A DNA stretch of 64,000 bases, taken from contig JAPPLJ010000030.1 of NCBI GenBank assembly GCA_028819475.1, positions 62,001 through 126,000 on the forward strand, read 5' to 3'. Positions 56,911 through 64,000 of this stretch are shown here, piece by piece. Under the pieces are notes generated by a model. The model worked only from the letters and a program-made list of their open reading frames with translations. It had not been told where the DNA came from and made no database searches. Both the position numbers and the translations under genes were made by a program. Positions within the stretch are counted from its first letter, which is position 1, and the number at the start of each line of letters is the position of its first letter. Source of the DNA: Rhodospirillaceae bacterium. GTDB taxonomy: Bacteria > Pseudomonadota > Alphaproteobacteria > Bin65.

Positions 56911-57378
56911 ATGTCCACCCCGATCGAAACCCATACCCTCACCCAACTGGGCCAGCCGACGGAGATTCCCGCCTCGCCCGACGAGGCGGTGCTGGAATCC
57001 GTCCCCAACCCGCACCCCGGCAAGACCTATCTGGTGCGCTTTGTGTGCCCCGAATTCACCTCGCTCTGCCCGCTTACCGGCCAGCCGGATTTCGCCCATC
57101 TGGTGATCGACTATGTGCCGGCCGAACGGATCGTCGAGAGCAAGTCCCTCAAGCTGTTCCTGACTTCCTTCCGCAACCACGGCGCGTTCCACGAGGCCTG
57201 CACCGTCGGCATCGCCGAACGGCTGGCCGAGGCGCTGGCGCCGGCATGGCTGCGCATCGGCGGCTACTGGTATCCGCGCGGCGGCATGCCGATCGACGTG
57301 TTCTGGCAGACCGGCGAACCGCCGCCGGGCCTGTGGCTGCCCGATCAGGGCGTCCCGCCCTATCGCGGGCGCGGCTGA
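56911..57378 (+). CDS. queF: NADPH-dependent 7-cyano-7-deazaguanine reductase
   Basis: A protein of 155 residues, the short QueF form. The catalytic Cys lies in [20 protein letters not shown] and the NADPH-binding part is [20 protein letters not shown]. It reduces preQ0 to preQ1, the base inserted by Tgt. ATG 56911 follows AAGGGAGA. It is part of the queuosine operon. Confidence 0.97.
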   Translation: MSTPIETHTLTQLGQPTEIPASPDEAVLESVPNPHPGKTYLVRFVCPEFTSLCPLTGQPDFAHLVIDYVPAERIVESKSLKLFLTSFRNHGAFHEACTVGIAERLAEALAPAWLRIGGYWYPRGGMPIDVFWQTGEPPPGLWLPDQGVPPYRGRG

Positions 57379-57400
57379 CCCGGAGCGGACAGGTCCGGGG

Positions 57401-58504
57401 ATGAGCGCCGCCGGGGATATCCGGGCCGAGGCGGCGCGCGCGGGGTTCGACGCCGTCCGCTTTACCCATGCCCGGCTGCCGGCTTCGGCCGGCGACGATC
57501 TCGACCGCTTCCTGTTGCAGGGCTATGCCGGCGACATGGGCTGGCTGGCGATGACCCGGACCCGCCGCCGCTCGCCCGAGCGGATGTGGCCGGACGCGCG
57601 GACCGCCATCGTGCTCGGCGCGAATTACGGGCCGGCGGGCGACCCCCTCGCCGTTCTCGAAAAGCGCGACCGGGGCGCGGTCTCCGTCTACGCGCAGAAC
57701 GACGACTATCACGACGTTGTCAAGAAACGGCTCAAGGCGCTGGCGCGCTGGATCGCCGGGCGGTTCGAAACGGAGGTCAAGGTCTTCGTCGACACCGCGC
57801 CCCTGATGGAAAAGCCGCTCGCCGAACGGGCCGGACTGGGCTGGCAGGGCAAGCACACCAACCTGGTCTCGCGCGACTTCGGCAGCTGGCTGTTCCTCGG
57901 AACCATTCTCACGACCCTCGACCTGCCGGCGGACCCGCCGGAAACGGACCATTGCGGTTCCTGCCGCGCCTGCCTCGACATCTGCCCGACCGATGCCTTC
58001 CCGGCGCCCGGCCAAATCGATGCCCGGCGCTGCATCAGCTACCTCACCATCGAGCACAAGGGACCGATCCCGCGCGACTTGCGGCCGCTCATGGGCAACC
58101 GGATCTACGGCTGCGACGATTGCCTGGCGGTCTGCCCGTGGAACAAGTTCGCCCGGCAGACGGAGGAACCGGCCTTCCTGCCGCGGGCCGGACTCACCGC
58201 GCCGCGGCTGGCCGACCTGGCGGCGCTCGACGACGCCGGTTTCCGGGCCCTGTTCCGCAAGTCGGCGATCAAGCGGATCGGCCGCGACCGCTTCGTGCGC
58301 AACGTGCTGATCGCGATCGGCAACAGTGGGAGCGCCGACCTGGCCGCGACTGCCGAAAGCCTGCTGCAGGACGGATCGGCGCTGGTCCGCGGCGCGGCGG
58401 TCTGGGCGCTGCGGCGGCTCGATCCGGCGCGGGCCGAAGCGCTGAGGGCAGCCGCGGAACCGGCGGAGACCGATCCCGACGTCCGCGCCGAGTGGGCGGC
58501 CTGA
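57401..58504 (+). CDS. queG: Epoxyqueuosine reductase
   Basis: A protein of 367 residues with two ferredoxin-type clusters, [16 protein letters not shown] and [14 protein letters not shown], and the cobalamin-type N-terminal region including YAGDMGWL and [11 protein letters not shown]. It makes queuosine from epoxyqueuosine, the last step. It completes queA-tgt-queF-queG, with preQ0 synthesis (queCDE) encoded elsewhere. It converges with msrA. Confidence 0.96.
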   Translation: MSAAGDIRAEAARAGFDAVRFTHARLPASAGDDLDRFLLQGYAGDMGWLAMTRTRRRSPERMWPDARTAIVLGANYGPAGDPLAVLEKRDRGAVSVYAQNDDYHDVVKKRLKALARWIAGRFETEVKVFVDTAPLMEKPLAERAGLGWQGKHTNLVSRDFGSWLFLGTILTTLDLPADPPETDHCGSCRACLDICPTDAFPAPGQIDARRCISYLTIEHKGPIPRDLRPLMGNRIYGCDDCLAVCPWNKFARQTEEPAFLPRAGLTAPRLADLAALDDAGFRALFRKSAIKRIGRDRFVRNVLIAIGNSGSADLAATAESLLQDGSALVRGAAVWALRRLDPARAEALRAAAEPAETDPDVRAEWAA

Positions 58505-58507
58505 CCG

Positions 58508-59167
58508 CTACTCCGCCGCGACGGCGACGCCGGCCGGGCAGGTGATGCCCGTGCCGCCGAGGCCGCAATAGCCGCCGGGAACCTTCGCCAGATACTGCTG
58601 GTGGTAGTCCTCGGCGTAAAAGAACTCCGGCGCGTCGAGGATTTCCGTCGTGATCGGCCCGTAGCCGGCGGCGGCGAGCCGGTCCTGGAACAGCGCCTTC
58701 GTCGCTTCGGCGAGCGATTTCTGTTCCGCCGTTGTGCAGTAGATGCCGGAGCGGTACTGGGTGCCGGCATCGTTGCCCTGGCGCATGCCCTGGGTCGGGT
58801 CGTGGTTTTCCCAGAACAGCTTCAGGACTTCCTCGGCGGGAAGCGTCGCCGGATCGTAGACGACCAGCACGACCTCATTATGGCCGGTCATGCCGCTGCA
58901 CACTTCCTCGTAGGTCGGGTTCGGCGTCTCGCCGGCGGCGTAGCCCACGGCGGTCGTATAAACGCCCGGCGCCTGCCAGAAGACCCGTTCGGCGCCCCAG
59001 AAGCAGCCCATGCCGACGATCAGCGTTTCCATGCCGTCCGGGAAGGGCGGCTTGATCGGGTTGCCGTTGACATTGTGCCGGTTCTCGACCGGCATCGCCT
59101 GCGCCCGCCCCTTCAGCGCCCGGCCCGGCGCGGGCATCTCCAGCTTGCGTCGCGGGATGAAGAACAT
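58508..59167 (-). CDS. msrA: Peptide methionine sulfoxide reductase A
   Basis: A protein of 219 residues. The catalytic Cys is in [17 protein letters not shown], and [35 protein letters not shown] and [10 protein letters not shown] follow. It repairs oxidised methionine in proteins. ATG 59167 gives [15 protein letters not shown]; the longer upstream frame translates a palindromic repeat and is rejected. It diverges from a small MazE-like gene. Confidence 0.96.
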   Translation of the reverse strand: MFFIPRRKLEMPAPGRALKGRAQAMPVENRHNVNGNPIKPPFPDGMETLIVGMGCFWGAERVFWQAPGVYTTAVGYAAGETPNPTYEEVCSGMTGHNEVVLVVYDPATLPAEEVLKLFWENHDPTQGMRQGNDAGTQYRSGIYCTTAEQKSLAEATKALFQDRLAAAGYGPITTEILDAPEFFYAEDYHQQYLAKVPGGYCGLGGTGITCPAGVAVAAE

Positions 59168-59260
59168 GGCGGGAGCCTCGCAATGCCGGTTACGTTCGAT
59201 ACGACATAGGCAATGCATTGCTTGCCGGCCAGTGCCCGGCGCACCGCCCCCTTCCCTGGA

Positions 59261-59543
59261 GGAGTCCTCTGCGAAAAGGGCCAGGCCGCCGCAAACTTTT
59301 CCTTCCCCCTCTTCAGAGGGGGAAGTGGCCGAGCGCAGCGAGGTCGATGGGGGTGTCCGCGTGCTGTAGGGCCGTGCCGGCGCCACTCCACCCCCACCTG
59401 GCCTCCCCCTCTGAAGAGGGGGAGGAATAGGAAAGCGTCCGTTGGCGGATACTTGCGGCCTTCGCAGAGGAATCCCCAAGGGGAGGGGGACTGCCTTGCT
59501 TTCTCTGTCGAATCCCGTTCGTGGCTTTTTAACGAGAAATCCG
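59261..59543. repeat. Nested palindromic repeat, family B, copy 2
   Basis: The outer pair 59261-59275 and 59461-59475 matches at 14 of 15. Within are CTTCCCCCTCTTCAGAGG-type (59302-59324) and CCTCCCCCTCTGAAGAGG-type (59402-59424) hairpins. The ~67 bp ending 59543 align with the end of the copy at 51068-51274. It takes up most of the 418-bp gap between msrA and the MazE-like gene; the rest shows a short leader with a GGAGG site. Confidence 0.85.
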
Positions 59544-59585
59544 TAATTGGGACATTTAACGATACAGTCTGCCGGAGGCAAAGCC

Positions 59586-59780
59586 ATGACCGACCGTTCC
59601 GACGCCCGCCGCGTCTCCGGATTGCGCCTCGTACAGCTATGGGTGCCTGATTCACGCGCGCCGGGCTTTGCCGAAGAGTGCCGTCGCCAGACCGCGCTGG
59701 CGGCTGCATCCGACTGCGCCGACGCCGACCTCGGCGGTTTCCTCGACGCCGCGCTCGAAGACCTCGGCGCTTGGAAGTGA
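59586..59780 (+). CDS. DUF3018 / MazE-like antitoxin, orphan
   Basis: A protein of 64 residues with the family signature [20 protein letters not shown] followed by CRRQ, and an acidic end [17 protein letters not shown] that usually contacts the toxin. ATG 59586 follows GGAGG. In intact modules a MazF toxin starting MKRGDLVTV follows within ~30 bp; here only its first codons remain (59812). It may be a decaying toxin-antitoxin pair or a stand-alone regulator. Confidence 0.82.
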   Translation: MTDRSDARRVSGLRLVQLWVPDSRAPGFAEECRRQTALAAASDCADADLGGFLDAALEDLGAWK

Positions 59781-59811
59781 GGAAAGACCCGGTAGCGACG
59801 GACAGCCGACG

Positions 59812-59838
59812 ATGAAGCGCGGCAACCCCTTTACCGTC
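59812..59838 (+). pseudogene. Remnant start of a MazF-type toxin gene
   Basis: ATG 59812, 31 bp after the antitoxin stop, begins MKRGNPFTV, matching the family start MKRGDLVTV. After nine codons the similarity is lost and the sequence continues into the pheA terminus on the other strand (59864). Short, so based on position and nine residues only. Confidence 0.5.
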
Positions 59839-59863
59839 GGGTCACCCGATCCGCCGCCGCGCC

Positions 59864-60709
59864 CTAGCCCCGGAACGGGCTGGCCGGGTAGGTGCCGAGG
59901 AGGGTCCATTCGGTGGTGAAGAAATCGAGCTCCTCGAAGGCCCATTTCATGGCCTGCTCGTCCGGATGGCCTTCGACGTCGGCGTAGAACTGGGCGACGG
60001 TGAAGGCGCCGTCGATGATGTAGCTTTCCAGCTTGGTGATGTTGATGTTGTTGGTCGCGAAGCCGCCGAGCGCCTTGTAGAGCGCGGCCGGCACGCTGCG
60101 CACCCGGAAGACGAAGCTGGTGATCGTCTTGCGGCTGCCGGCGGCGGGCGTCAGATGCTCCGGCCCCATGATGATGAAGCGGGTCGTGTTGTGGTCGGCA
60201 TCCTCGATCTGGTCGCGCAGGATCTTCAGGCCGTAGATTTCGGCCGCCAGGGACGACGCGATGGCGCATTTCGCCCTGTCGCCCCATTGCGCGACGTCGC
60301 GCGCCGCGCCGGCGGTGTCGAAATGGATCGCCGGCTCGACGCCCAGCTCGGCGATCAGGTTGCGGCACTGGTCCAGCGCATGGATATGGCTGTGGATCTC
60401 CTTCAGGCCGCCGATTTCGGCGTCCGCCGTGCCGAGCAGGCAATGCTCGACCCGCTGGAAATGTTCGCCGATGATGTAGAGGCCGGAATGGGGCAGCAGG
60501 TGGTGAATGTCCGCCACGCGCCCCGCGACCGAATTGTCGATCGGGATCATGGCGAGCCGCGCCCCGCCCTCGCGCACCGCGGCGAAGCTGTCCTCGAAGG
60601 TGGCGCAGGGCAGCGGCTGCATGTCCGGGTAGACCTGGCGGCAGGCGATGTGGGAGTTCGCGCCCAGGGTGCCCTGGAAGGCGATGCGGTTGGCGGCGGT
60701 CTCGATCAT
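59864..60709 (-). CDS. pheA: Prephenate dehydratase
   Basis: A protein of 281 residues. The catalytic domain has IAFQGTLGANSHIACRQV, IPIDNSVAGRVADIHHLL and DHNTTRFIIMG (with the key Thr-Arg-Phe). The C-terminal ACT domain, KALGGFATNNINITKLESY, allows phenylalanine feedback. No chorismate mutase domain is present. ATG 60709 overlaps the kdsB stop (ATGA). Confidence 0.97.
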   Translation of the reverse strand: MIETAANRIAFQGTLGANSHIACRQVYPDMQPLPCATFEDSFAAVREGGARLAMIPIDNSVAGRVADIHHLLPHSGLYIIGEHFQRVEHCLLGTADAEIGGLKEIHSHIHALDQCRNLIAELGVEPAIHFDTAGAARDVAQWGDRAKCAIASSLAAEIYGLKILRDQIEDADHNTTRFIIMGPEHLTPAAGSRKTITSFVFRVRSVPAALYKALGGFATNNINITKLESYIIDGAFTVAQFYADVEGHPDEQAMKWAFEELDFFTTEWTLLGTYPASPFRG

Positions 60710-61458
60710 GCGTCTTGTTCCAGCATTGCCCGCGCCCGTGCAAGGTCTTCCGGCGTATCGACTCCGAAGGGTACGCCGTCGGCGACTGCCGCGTCGATGC
60801 GCATGCCGGCCTCCAGCGCGCGCAGCTGTTCCAGCTTCTCCCGCTTCTCCAGCGGGCTCGGCGGCAGGCCGACGAAGCGGTCGAGGGCCGGGCGGCGCCA
60901 GGCGTAGATTCCGATATGGTGCCAGACCGGCCCGGCGCCGGACGGCGCGGCGGCCCGGGTGAAATAGAGCGCCCGGCCCGCGGCGGCGCCCTCCGCCAGG
61001 CTCATCACGGCCTTGACGACGTTCGGGTTGTCGCGCTCGGCCGGATCGGCGGTCGGCACGACGAGGGTCGCGATATCGACCGCCGGGTCGCGCAGGGGGA
61101 CGAGCGACGCGCGGATCAGGGCGGGATCGATCGCCGGCAGGTCGCCCTGGAGGTTGACCACGATATCGAACCGGCCTTCGGGATCGCGGCTCGCGGCGGC
61201 AGCATGGACCCGGTCGGAGCCCGACGGCAGGGCCGGATCGGTCATGACTGCCTCGCCGCCGGCGGCCTCGACCGCCTCGGCGATCGCCCGGTCGGCGCAG
61301 GCGACAATGACCGGGCCGACGTCGGCTTCGACGGCGCGCCGCCAGACATGGACGATCATCGGCGCACCCGCAATTGTCGCAAGCGGCTTGTCCGGCAGCC
61401 GCGTCGCGGCCAGCCGGGCAGGGATAATTACCAGCGATTCCCGGCCGTTATCGGTCAT
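60706..61458 (-). CDS. kdsB: 3-deoxy-manno-octulosonate cytidylyltransferase
   Basis: A protein of 250 residues from ATG 61458, with VIIPARLAATRLPDKPLATI, VVNLQGDLPAIDP, HHIGIYAWRRPALDRFV and LEKREKLEQLRALE. It activates KDO for lipopolysaccharide. The open frame runs on upstream through five 12-bp repeats that would add an (x-T-G-A)n stretch; ATG 61470 and TTG 61560 are alternative starts. I choose the length typical of KdsB. It is coupled to pheA. Confidence 0.95.
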   Translation of the reverse strand: MTDNGRESLVIIPARLAATRLPDKPLATIAGAPMIVHVWRRAVEADVGPVIVACADRAIAEAVEAAGGEAVMTDPALPSGSDRVHAAAASRDPEGRFDIVVNLQGDLPAIDPALIRASLVPLRDPAVDIATLVVPTADPAERDNPNVVKAVMSLAEGAAAGRALYFTRAAAPSGAGPVWHHIGIYAWRRPALDRFVGLPPSPLEKREKLEQLRALEAGMRIDAAVADGVPFGVDTPEDLARARAMLEQDA

Positions 61459-61511
61459 GGCCTCGGTCATAGCCCCGGTCTTGGCCCCGGTATTGGCCCC
61501 GGTATTGGATT
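61452..61511. repeat. Five 12-bp tandem repeats at the start of kdsB
   Basis: Units of 12 bp beginning CGGT (61452, 61464, 61476, 61488, 61500), such as CGGTATTGGCCC, differ by a few bases. They span the two likely start codons of kdsB. Slippage here would add or remove four residues or move the start. Confidence 0.8.
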
Positions 61512-61744
61512 GGGCGTAACCCGCGGTTCGCAAAGGATTTATGTGACATCGTGTCGCCAAGTCCCGGCCTGTCGAGGCTGCGGGCCCGTCACTATAACCG
61601 GAGGCAAGTGTTCAGGTCCGTCGGCGCCGCGCCCGTTCTCGTGCCGCGGCGATCCGGGAGCGGCCCTGCCGGGACGTTGCAGAATGCAGCGTCTTCCGGC
61701 CAGGGTCGAGGGGCCTGCGTTGCAGGAAAAGCCCGGTCGCCGCC

Positions 61745-62293
61745 ATGAATATCAACTCCCTTGCCGCCTCTGTCCTGGTCGTGGGCATCAGCGCCCTGGT
61801 GATCAGCAAGGTGGGCGATATTCTCGTTCCGGAGACCTATTTCAGCCACAAGGCGGAAGCCGCGCACACGCCCGGAACCGCCACGCCGGCGAAAAAGGCC
61901 GCCCCGGACCCGGCGGTCGCCGTCGCCCTGGCCGCCGCCGACGCGGCGAAGGGCGAGAAGCTGGTGCGCAGCAAGTGCAAGTCCTGCCATACCTGGAACA
62001 AGGGCGGCCGCAACAGCGTCGGCCCCAATCTCTGGGGCGTGGTCGGCCGCGAGAAGGCGACCGTCGACGGTTTCAGCTATTCCTCGGCGATGAAGGCTGC
62101 GGGCGGAGACTGGTCCTTCGAGGAAATGTACACCTTCCTCAAGCGGCCGAGCGCGAAGATCAAGGGCACGAAGATGACGTACCGCCTGCGCAAGTACAAG
62201 CAGCGCGCCGACGTGATCGCCTTCCTGCGCACCCAGACCGATACGCCCCTGCCGCTCCCCGAGGCGGGCGACGCCGCCGGGAAAGCGGAGTAG
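61745..62293 (+). CDS. Membrane-anchored cytochrome c (CycM/c2 type)
   Basis: A protein of 182 residues. An uncleaved N-terminal helix (SLAASVLVVGISALVISKV) anchors it, an Ala/Pro linker follows, then a class I c-type domain with the haem site CKSCHTW and the axial Met in KMTYRLRK. CycM-type cytochromes shuttle electrons from the bc1 complex to terminal oxidases. It diverges from kdsB and is followed by hisN after 31 bp. Confidence 0.94.
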   Translation: MNINSLAASVLVVGISALVISKVGDILVPETYFSHKAEAAHTPGTATPAKKAAPDPAVAVALAAADAAKGEKLVRSKCKSCHTWNKGGRNSVGPNLWGVVGREKATVDGFSYSSAMKAAGGDWSFEEMYTFLKRPSAKIKGTKMTYRLRKYKQRADVIAFLRTQTDTPLPLPEAGDAAGKAE

Positions 62294-62324
62294 CCGCCCG
62301 TCGGAGGATGGGCGGCGCAGCGCC

Positions 62325-63146
62325 ATGACCGGCGTTTGCCCCGAAGAATTCGTCGAGATTGCGAACCGGCTTGCCGACGCGAGCGGCGCCGTTATCCGCC
62401 CGCATTTCCGCAGCGGCATCGCCGTGGCCGACAAGCATGACGAAAGCCCGGTCACGATCGCCGACGAGGCCGCCGAGCGGGAAATCCGCCGTATCTTGGA
62501 ACGGGCCTGCCCCGGCCACGGCATCGTGGGCGAGGAGTTCGGTTCCGACGGGGCCGGGCGCGACTACGTCTGGGTGATCGACCCGATCGACGGCACGCGC
62601 AGCTTCATCTGCGGCGTCCCGCTCTTCACGACCCTGATCGCCCTGCTGCGCGACGGCGAACCGGTCCTGGGCGTCATCGACCAGCCGGTTTCCGGCGAAC
62701 GCTGGGTCGGCGCGCGCGGCCGCGGCACGACCTTCAACGGGGCGCCGGTCAGGACGGCCGCGCCGAGGCCGCTCGCCGAAGCGGCGATGTTCACGACCGC
62801 GCCGGACATGTTCGAAGGGACCGTATTCCGGGACGCAGCGGCGGCGGAGGCCTATGGCCGGCTCCGGGCGGCAACCCGTCTCACCCGCTTCGGCCTGGAC
62901 GGCTACGCCGCCGGGCTGCTGGCGAGCGGCCTGATCGACCTGCATGTCGAAGGGGACATGAAACCGTGGGACTACATGGCGCTGGTGCCGGTGATCGAGA
63001 ATGCCGGCGGCGTCATGACCGACTGGGACGGCGGCCGGTTAACCCTCAAGGCCGGCGCCGGGCTCACGCTCGCCGCGTCCTCGCCCACCCTGCACGCAGC
63101 GGCGCTGGATGTCCTCGGGAACGGCCGGGCGCGGCGCGGCAGATAG
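62325..63146 (+). CDS. hisN: Histidinol-phosphatase, inositol-monophosphatase family
   Basis: A protein of 273 residues. The metal sites are EEFG in HGIVGEEFGSDG, WVIDPIDGTRSFICGVPLF and MKPWDYMALVPVIENAGG. The HisN subgroup of inositol-phosphatase-like enzymes dephosphorylates histidinol phosphate. General inositol phosphatase is possible, but the GDMKPWDYMALVPV region fits HisN better. ATG 62325. Confidence 0.9.
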   Translation: MTGVCPEEFVEIANRLADASGAVIRPHFRSGIAVADKHDESPVTIADEAAEREIRRILERACPGHGIVGEEFGSDGAGRDYVWVIDPIDGTRSFICGVPLFTTLIALLRDGEPVLGVIDQPVSGERWVGARGRGTTFNGAPVRTAAPRPLAEAAMFTTAPDMFEGTVFRDAAAAEAYGRLRAATRLTRFGLDGYAAGLLASGLIDLHVEGDMKPWDYMALVPVIENAGGVMTDWDGGRLTLKAGAGLTLAASSPTLHAAALDVLGNGRARRGR

Positions 63147-63214
63147 CCTAGAAGGGGCTAAACCTGCGATACGTGCGAACTAAGAAAAATTTACGAAAAT
63201 AATAAAATTTTCTC

Positions 63215-63242
63215 TTGACAGTCCGGCGCAAAGCCCTATCTT
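63215..63242 (+). promoter_or_regulatory. Promoter-like sequence, no gene assigned
   Basis: TTGACA (63215-63220), 16-bp spacer, TATCTT (63237-63242). Transcription would run through 63250-63560. A short RNA is possible; the downstream ATG 63403 has an AGGAA site but gives a frame overlapping the spermidine synthase gene. Confidence 0.4.
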
Positions 63243-63422
63243 CCTTGCAGCATTGTGCAGACATGCGCCCGGGCTGAGCGCCCTCCCCTTTCCTGCCGTC
63301 CAAGCCGGCAGTCCGGGCCTGTCCCGGACCGGATCGCCGTGGCGGTTCCGAACAGTTAGGGAATTTTTCATTTATTTTTGAGGAGTTTTTCAAAAGGAAT
63401 GTATGCCTCTATCCGGAGCGCG

Positions 63423-63459
63423 ATATATTGCGGTTCGGACAGAAGCGACCGCAGTATAT
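63423..63459. repeat. Inverted repeat in the AT-rich gap
   Basis: The arms ATATATTGCGGT (63423-63434) and ACCGCAGTATAT (63448-63459) pair over 12 positions with one G-U, loop 13 nt. Possible operator, RNA hairpin or remnant of a mobile unit. Confidence 0.6.
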
Positions 63460-63566
63460 TGTTGTCGGACGCCCGGCGGTGCAAAAAAACACAGTAGACG
63501 TACCGGTCTGTTTTGCTTATGGCTACGGAATCCGGCGGCGGCCGGAACCGCGGCGCGCCTGCCGCC

Positions 63567-64000
63567 TTACGCGCGCAGCAGGCTGCGCACGTCGTTCGGC
63601 AGCGCGAAGGCGGCGGCGAAGATGTCCGCATTGAAATAGCGCGTCTTCAGGCCGATGGCGTCGATCCGGTCCTGGATCGTGGCGCCGCTCCAGCGGCGCA
63701 GGCCGGGATTGTCGGTCGCCCAGCCGAACGCCATGAAGCCGCCATTGTAGGTCGGCACCGGCGCCAGGTAGAAGGCCGGGTCGGCGAACAGCCTGCGGAA
63801 CGCGGTATGGCTCGCCGTCACTTCGTCGCCCTGCAGGGACGGCACGCCATTCTGCGTCACCAGCACCCCGCCCTCCTTCAGGCAGCGCTTGCAGTTGCGG
63901 TAGAAGTCTTCGGTGAACAGGGCGACACCGGGGCCGACCGGATCGGTCGAGTCGATAATCGCGACGTCGAAGCGCCGGCCCGTCTCTGCGGCGAAGCGGG
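63567..64000 (-). CDS. speE: Spermidine synthase, 3' part
   Basis: The gene continues past the right edge; its last 144 codons are visible. They include the aminopropyltransferase features FDVAIIDSTDPVGPG, LFTEDFYRNCKRCLKEGG, VLVTQNGVPSLQ and YNGGFMAFGWAT. It transfers the aminopropyl group of decarboxylated SAM to putrescine, producing methylthioadenosine, the substrate of mtnP at 13607. Confidence 0.93.
   Translation of the reverse strand, partial: RFAAETGRRFDVAIIDSTDPVGPGVALFTEDFYRNCKRCLKEGGVLVTQNGVPSLQGDEVTASHTAFRRLFADPAFYLAPVPTYNGGFMAFGWATDNPGLRRWSGATIQDRIDAIGLKTRYFNADIFAAAFALPNDVRSLLRA

Larger units (their letters stand above)
63147..63566. other. 420-bp AT-rich intergenic region with promoter and inverted repeat
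   Basis: After hisN the GC content drops. A promoter-like TTGACA-16-TATCTT is at 63215-63242. A stem of 12 pairs with 13-nt loop is at 63423-63434/63448-63459. AT-rich runs occur at 63180-63212 and 63360-63390. The small frames in both directions (for example 63403-63639 plus, and 63368-63631 minus) have no family similarity. Nothing else is recognised. Confidence 0.6.

Noticed and set aside
61452-61511. Tandem 12-bp units considered as a CRISPR remnant
   Set aside because: Units are contiguous without spacers and lie at a coding start.
63368-63631. 87-residue minus-strand frame in the AT-rich gap
   Set aside because: Its second half looks protein-like, but the only ATG lies inside the spermidine synthase gene, there is no ribosome site for an internal start and no family is recognised.
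63403-63639. 78-residue plus-strand frame with AGGAA upstream
   Set aside because: It overlaps the end of the spermidine synthase gene by more than 70 bp and has no similarity.

Overview
The window is GC-rich, densely packed bacterial chromosome. The gene set points to an alphaproteobacterium, possibly of the Rhodospirillales type: a metH split into two genes under an ArsR-methyltransferase fusion, lspA followed by a BamF-like lipoprotein and two M16 peptidases, hpnCDE for hopanoid precursors, queA-tgt-queF-queG, and a membrane-anchored cytochrome c. This placement is an inference from gene content; no rRNA marker is present. I saw no rRNA, tRNA or CRISPR array.

Layout. 1-2230: the end of a histone deacetylase-like gene, then an LLM flavin oxidoreductase and MarR operon with a clear operator. 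2227-5648: an EamA transporter, a degenerate exonuclease-fold membrane protein and an acyl-CoA ligase. 6366-12115: the methionine operon arsR/methyltransferase, metF, the MetH homocysteine module and the MetH core, with a 32-bp operator. 12372-16147: a ferredoxin-reductase-type flavoprotein, methylthioadenosine phosphorylase, a FucA-like aldolase and a VOC protein. 16170-21411 (minus): dienelactone hydrolase, a NYN protein, ychF, pth, rplY and prs. 21711-36976 (plus): indolepyruvate oxidoreductase, MaoC, ribF, ileS, lspA, a BamF-like lipoprotein, two M16 proteins, pgi and mutL. 37099-42151 (minus): two SnoaL-like proteins, amidase, tyrosine phosphatase, SDR and an alpha/beta hydrolase. 42374-45990: accessory patch. 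46041-48781: a bufferin-type metallophore RiPP cluster (DUF2282, MNIO, DUF2063, DoxX) whose MNIO gene carries an in-frame stop. 49018-54501: an aldolase-family protein, a small membrane protein, a NUDIX protein and hpnCDE. 54673-58504: queuosine synthesis. 58508-64000: msrA, an orphan MazE-like antitoxin, pheA, kdsB, cytochrome c, hisN and the end of a spermidine synthase gene.

Most of the window is housekeeping, and many neighbours overlap by 4-11 bp, so much of it is translationally coupled. The most unusual signals are in accessory genes. (a) A solitary DGQHR-domain gene lies in a 1,588-bp insert flanked by a 174-bp direct repeat of the 3' end of an SDR gene, with no integrase or transposase visible. 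(b) Four visibly lower-GC genes (exonuclease-like, NYN, DUF3800, DGQHR) each have GC-rich hairpins just upstream of the start codon, three of them apparently within the gene's own transcribed leader. (c) Two families of nested palindromic repeats occur twice each. (d) Decay is visible in the MNIO gene and in a MazEF-like module.
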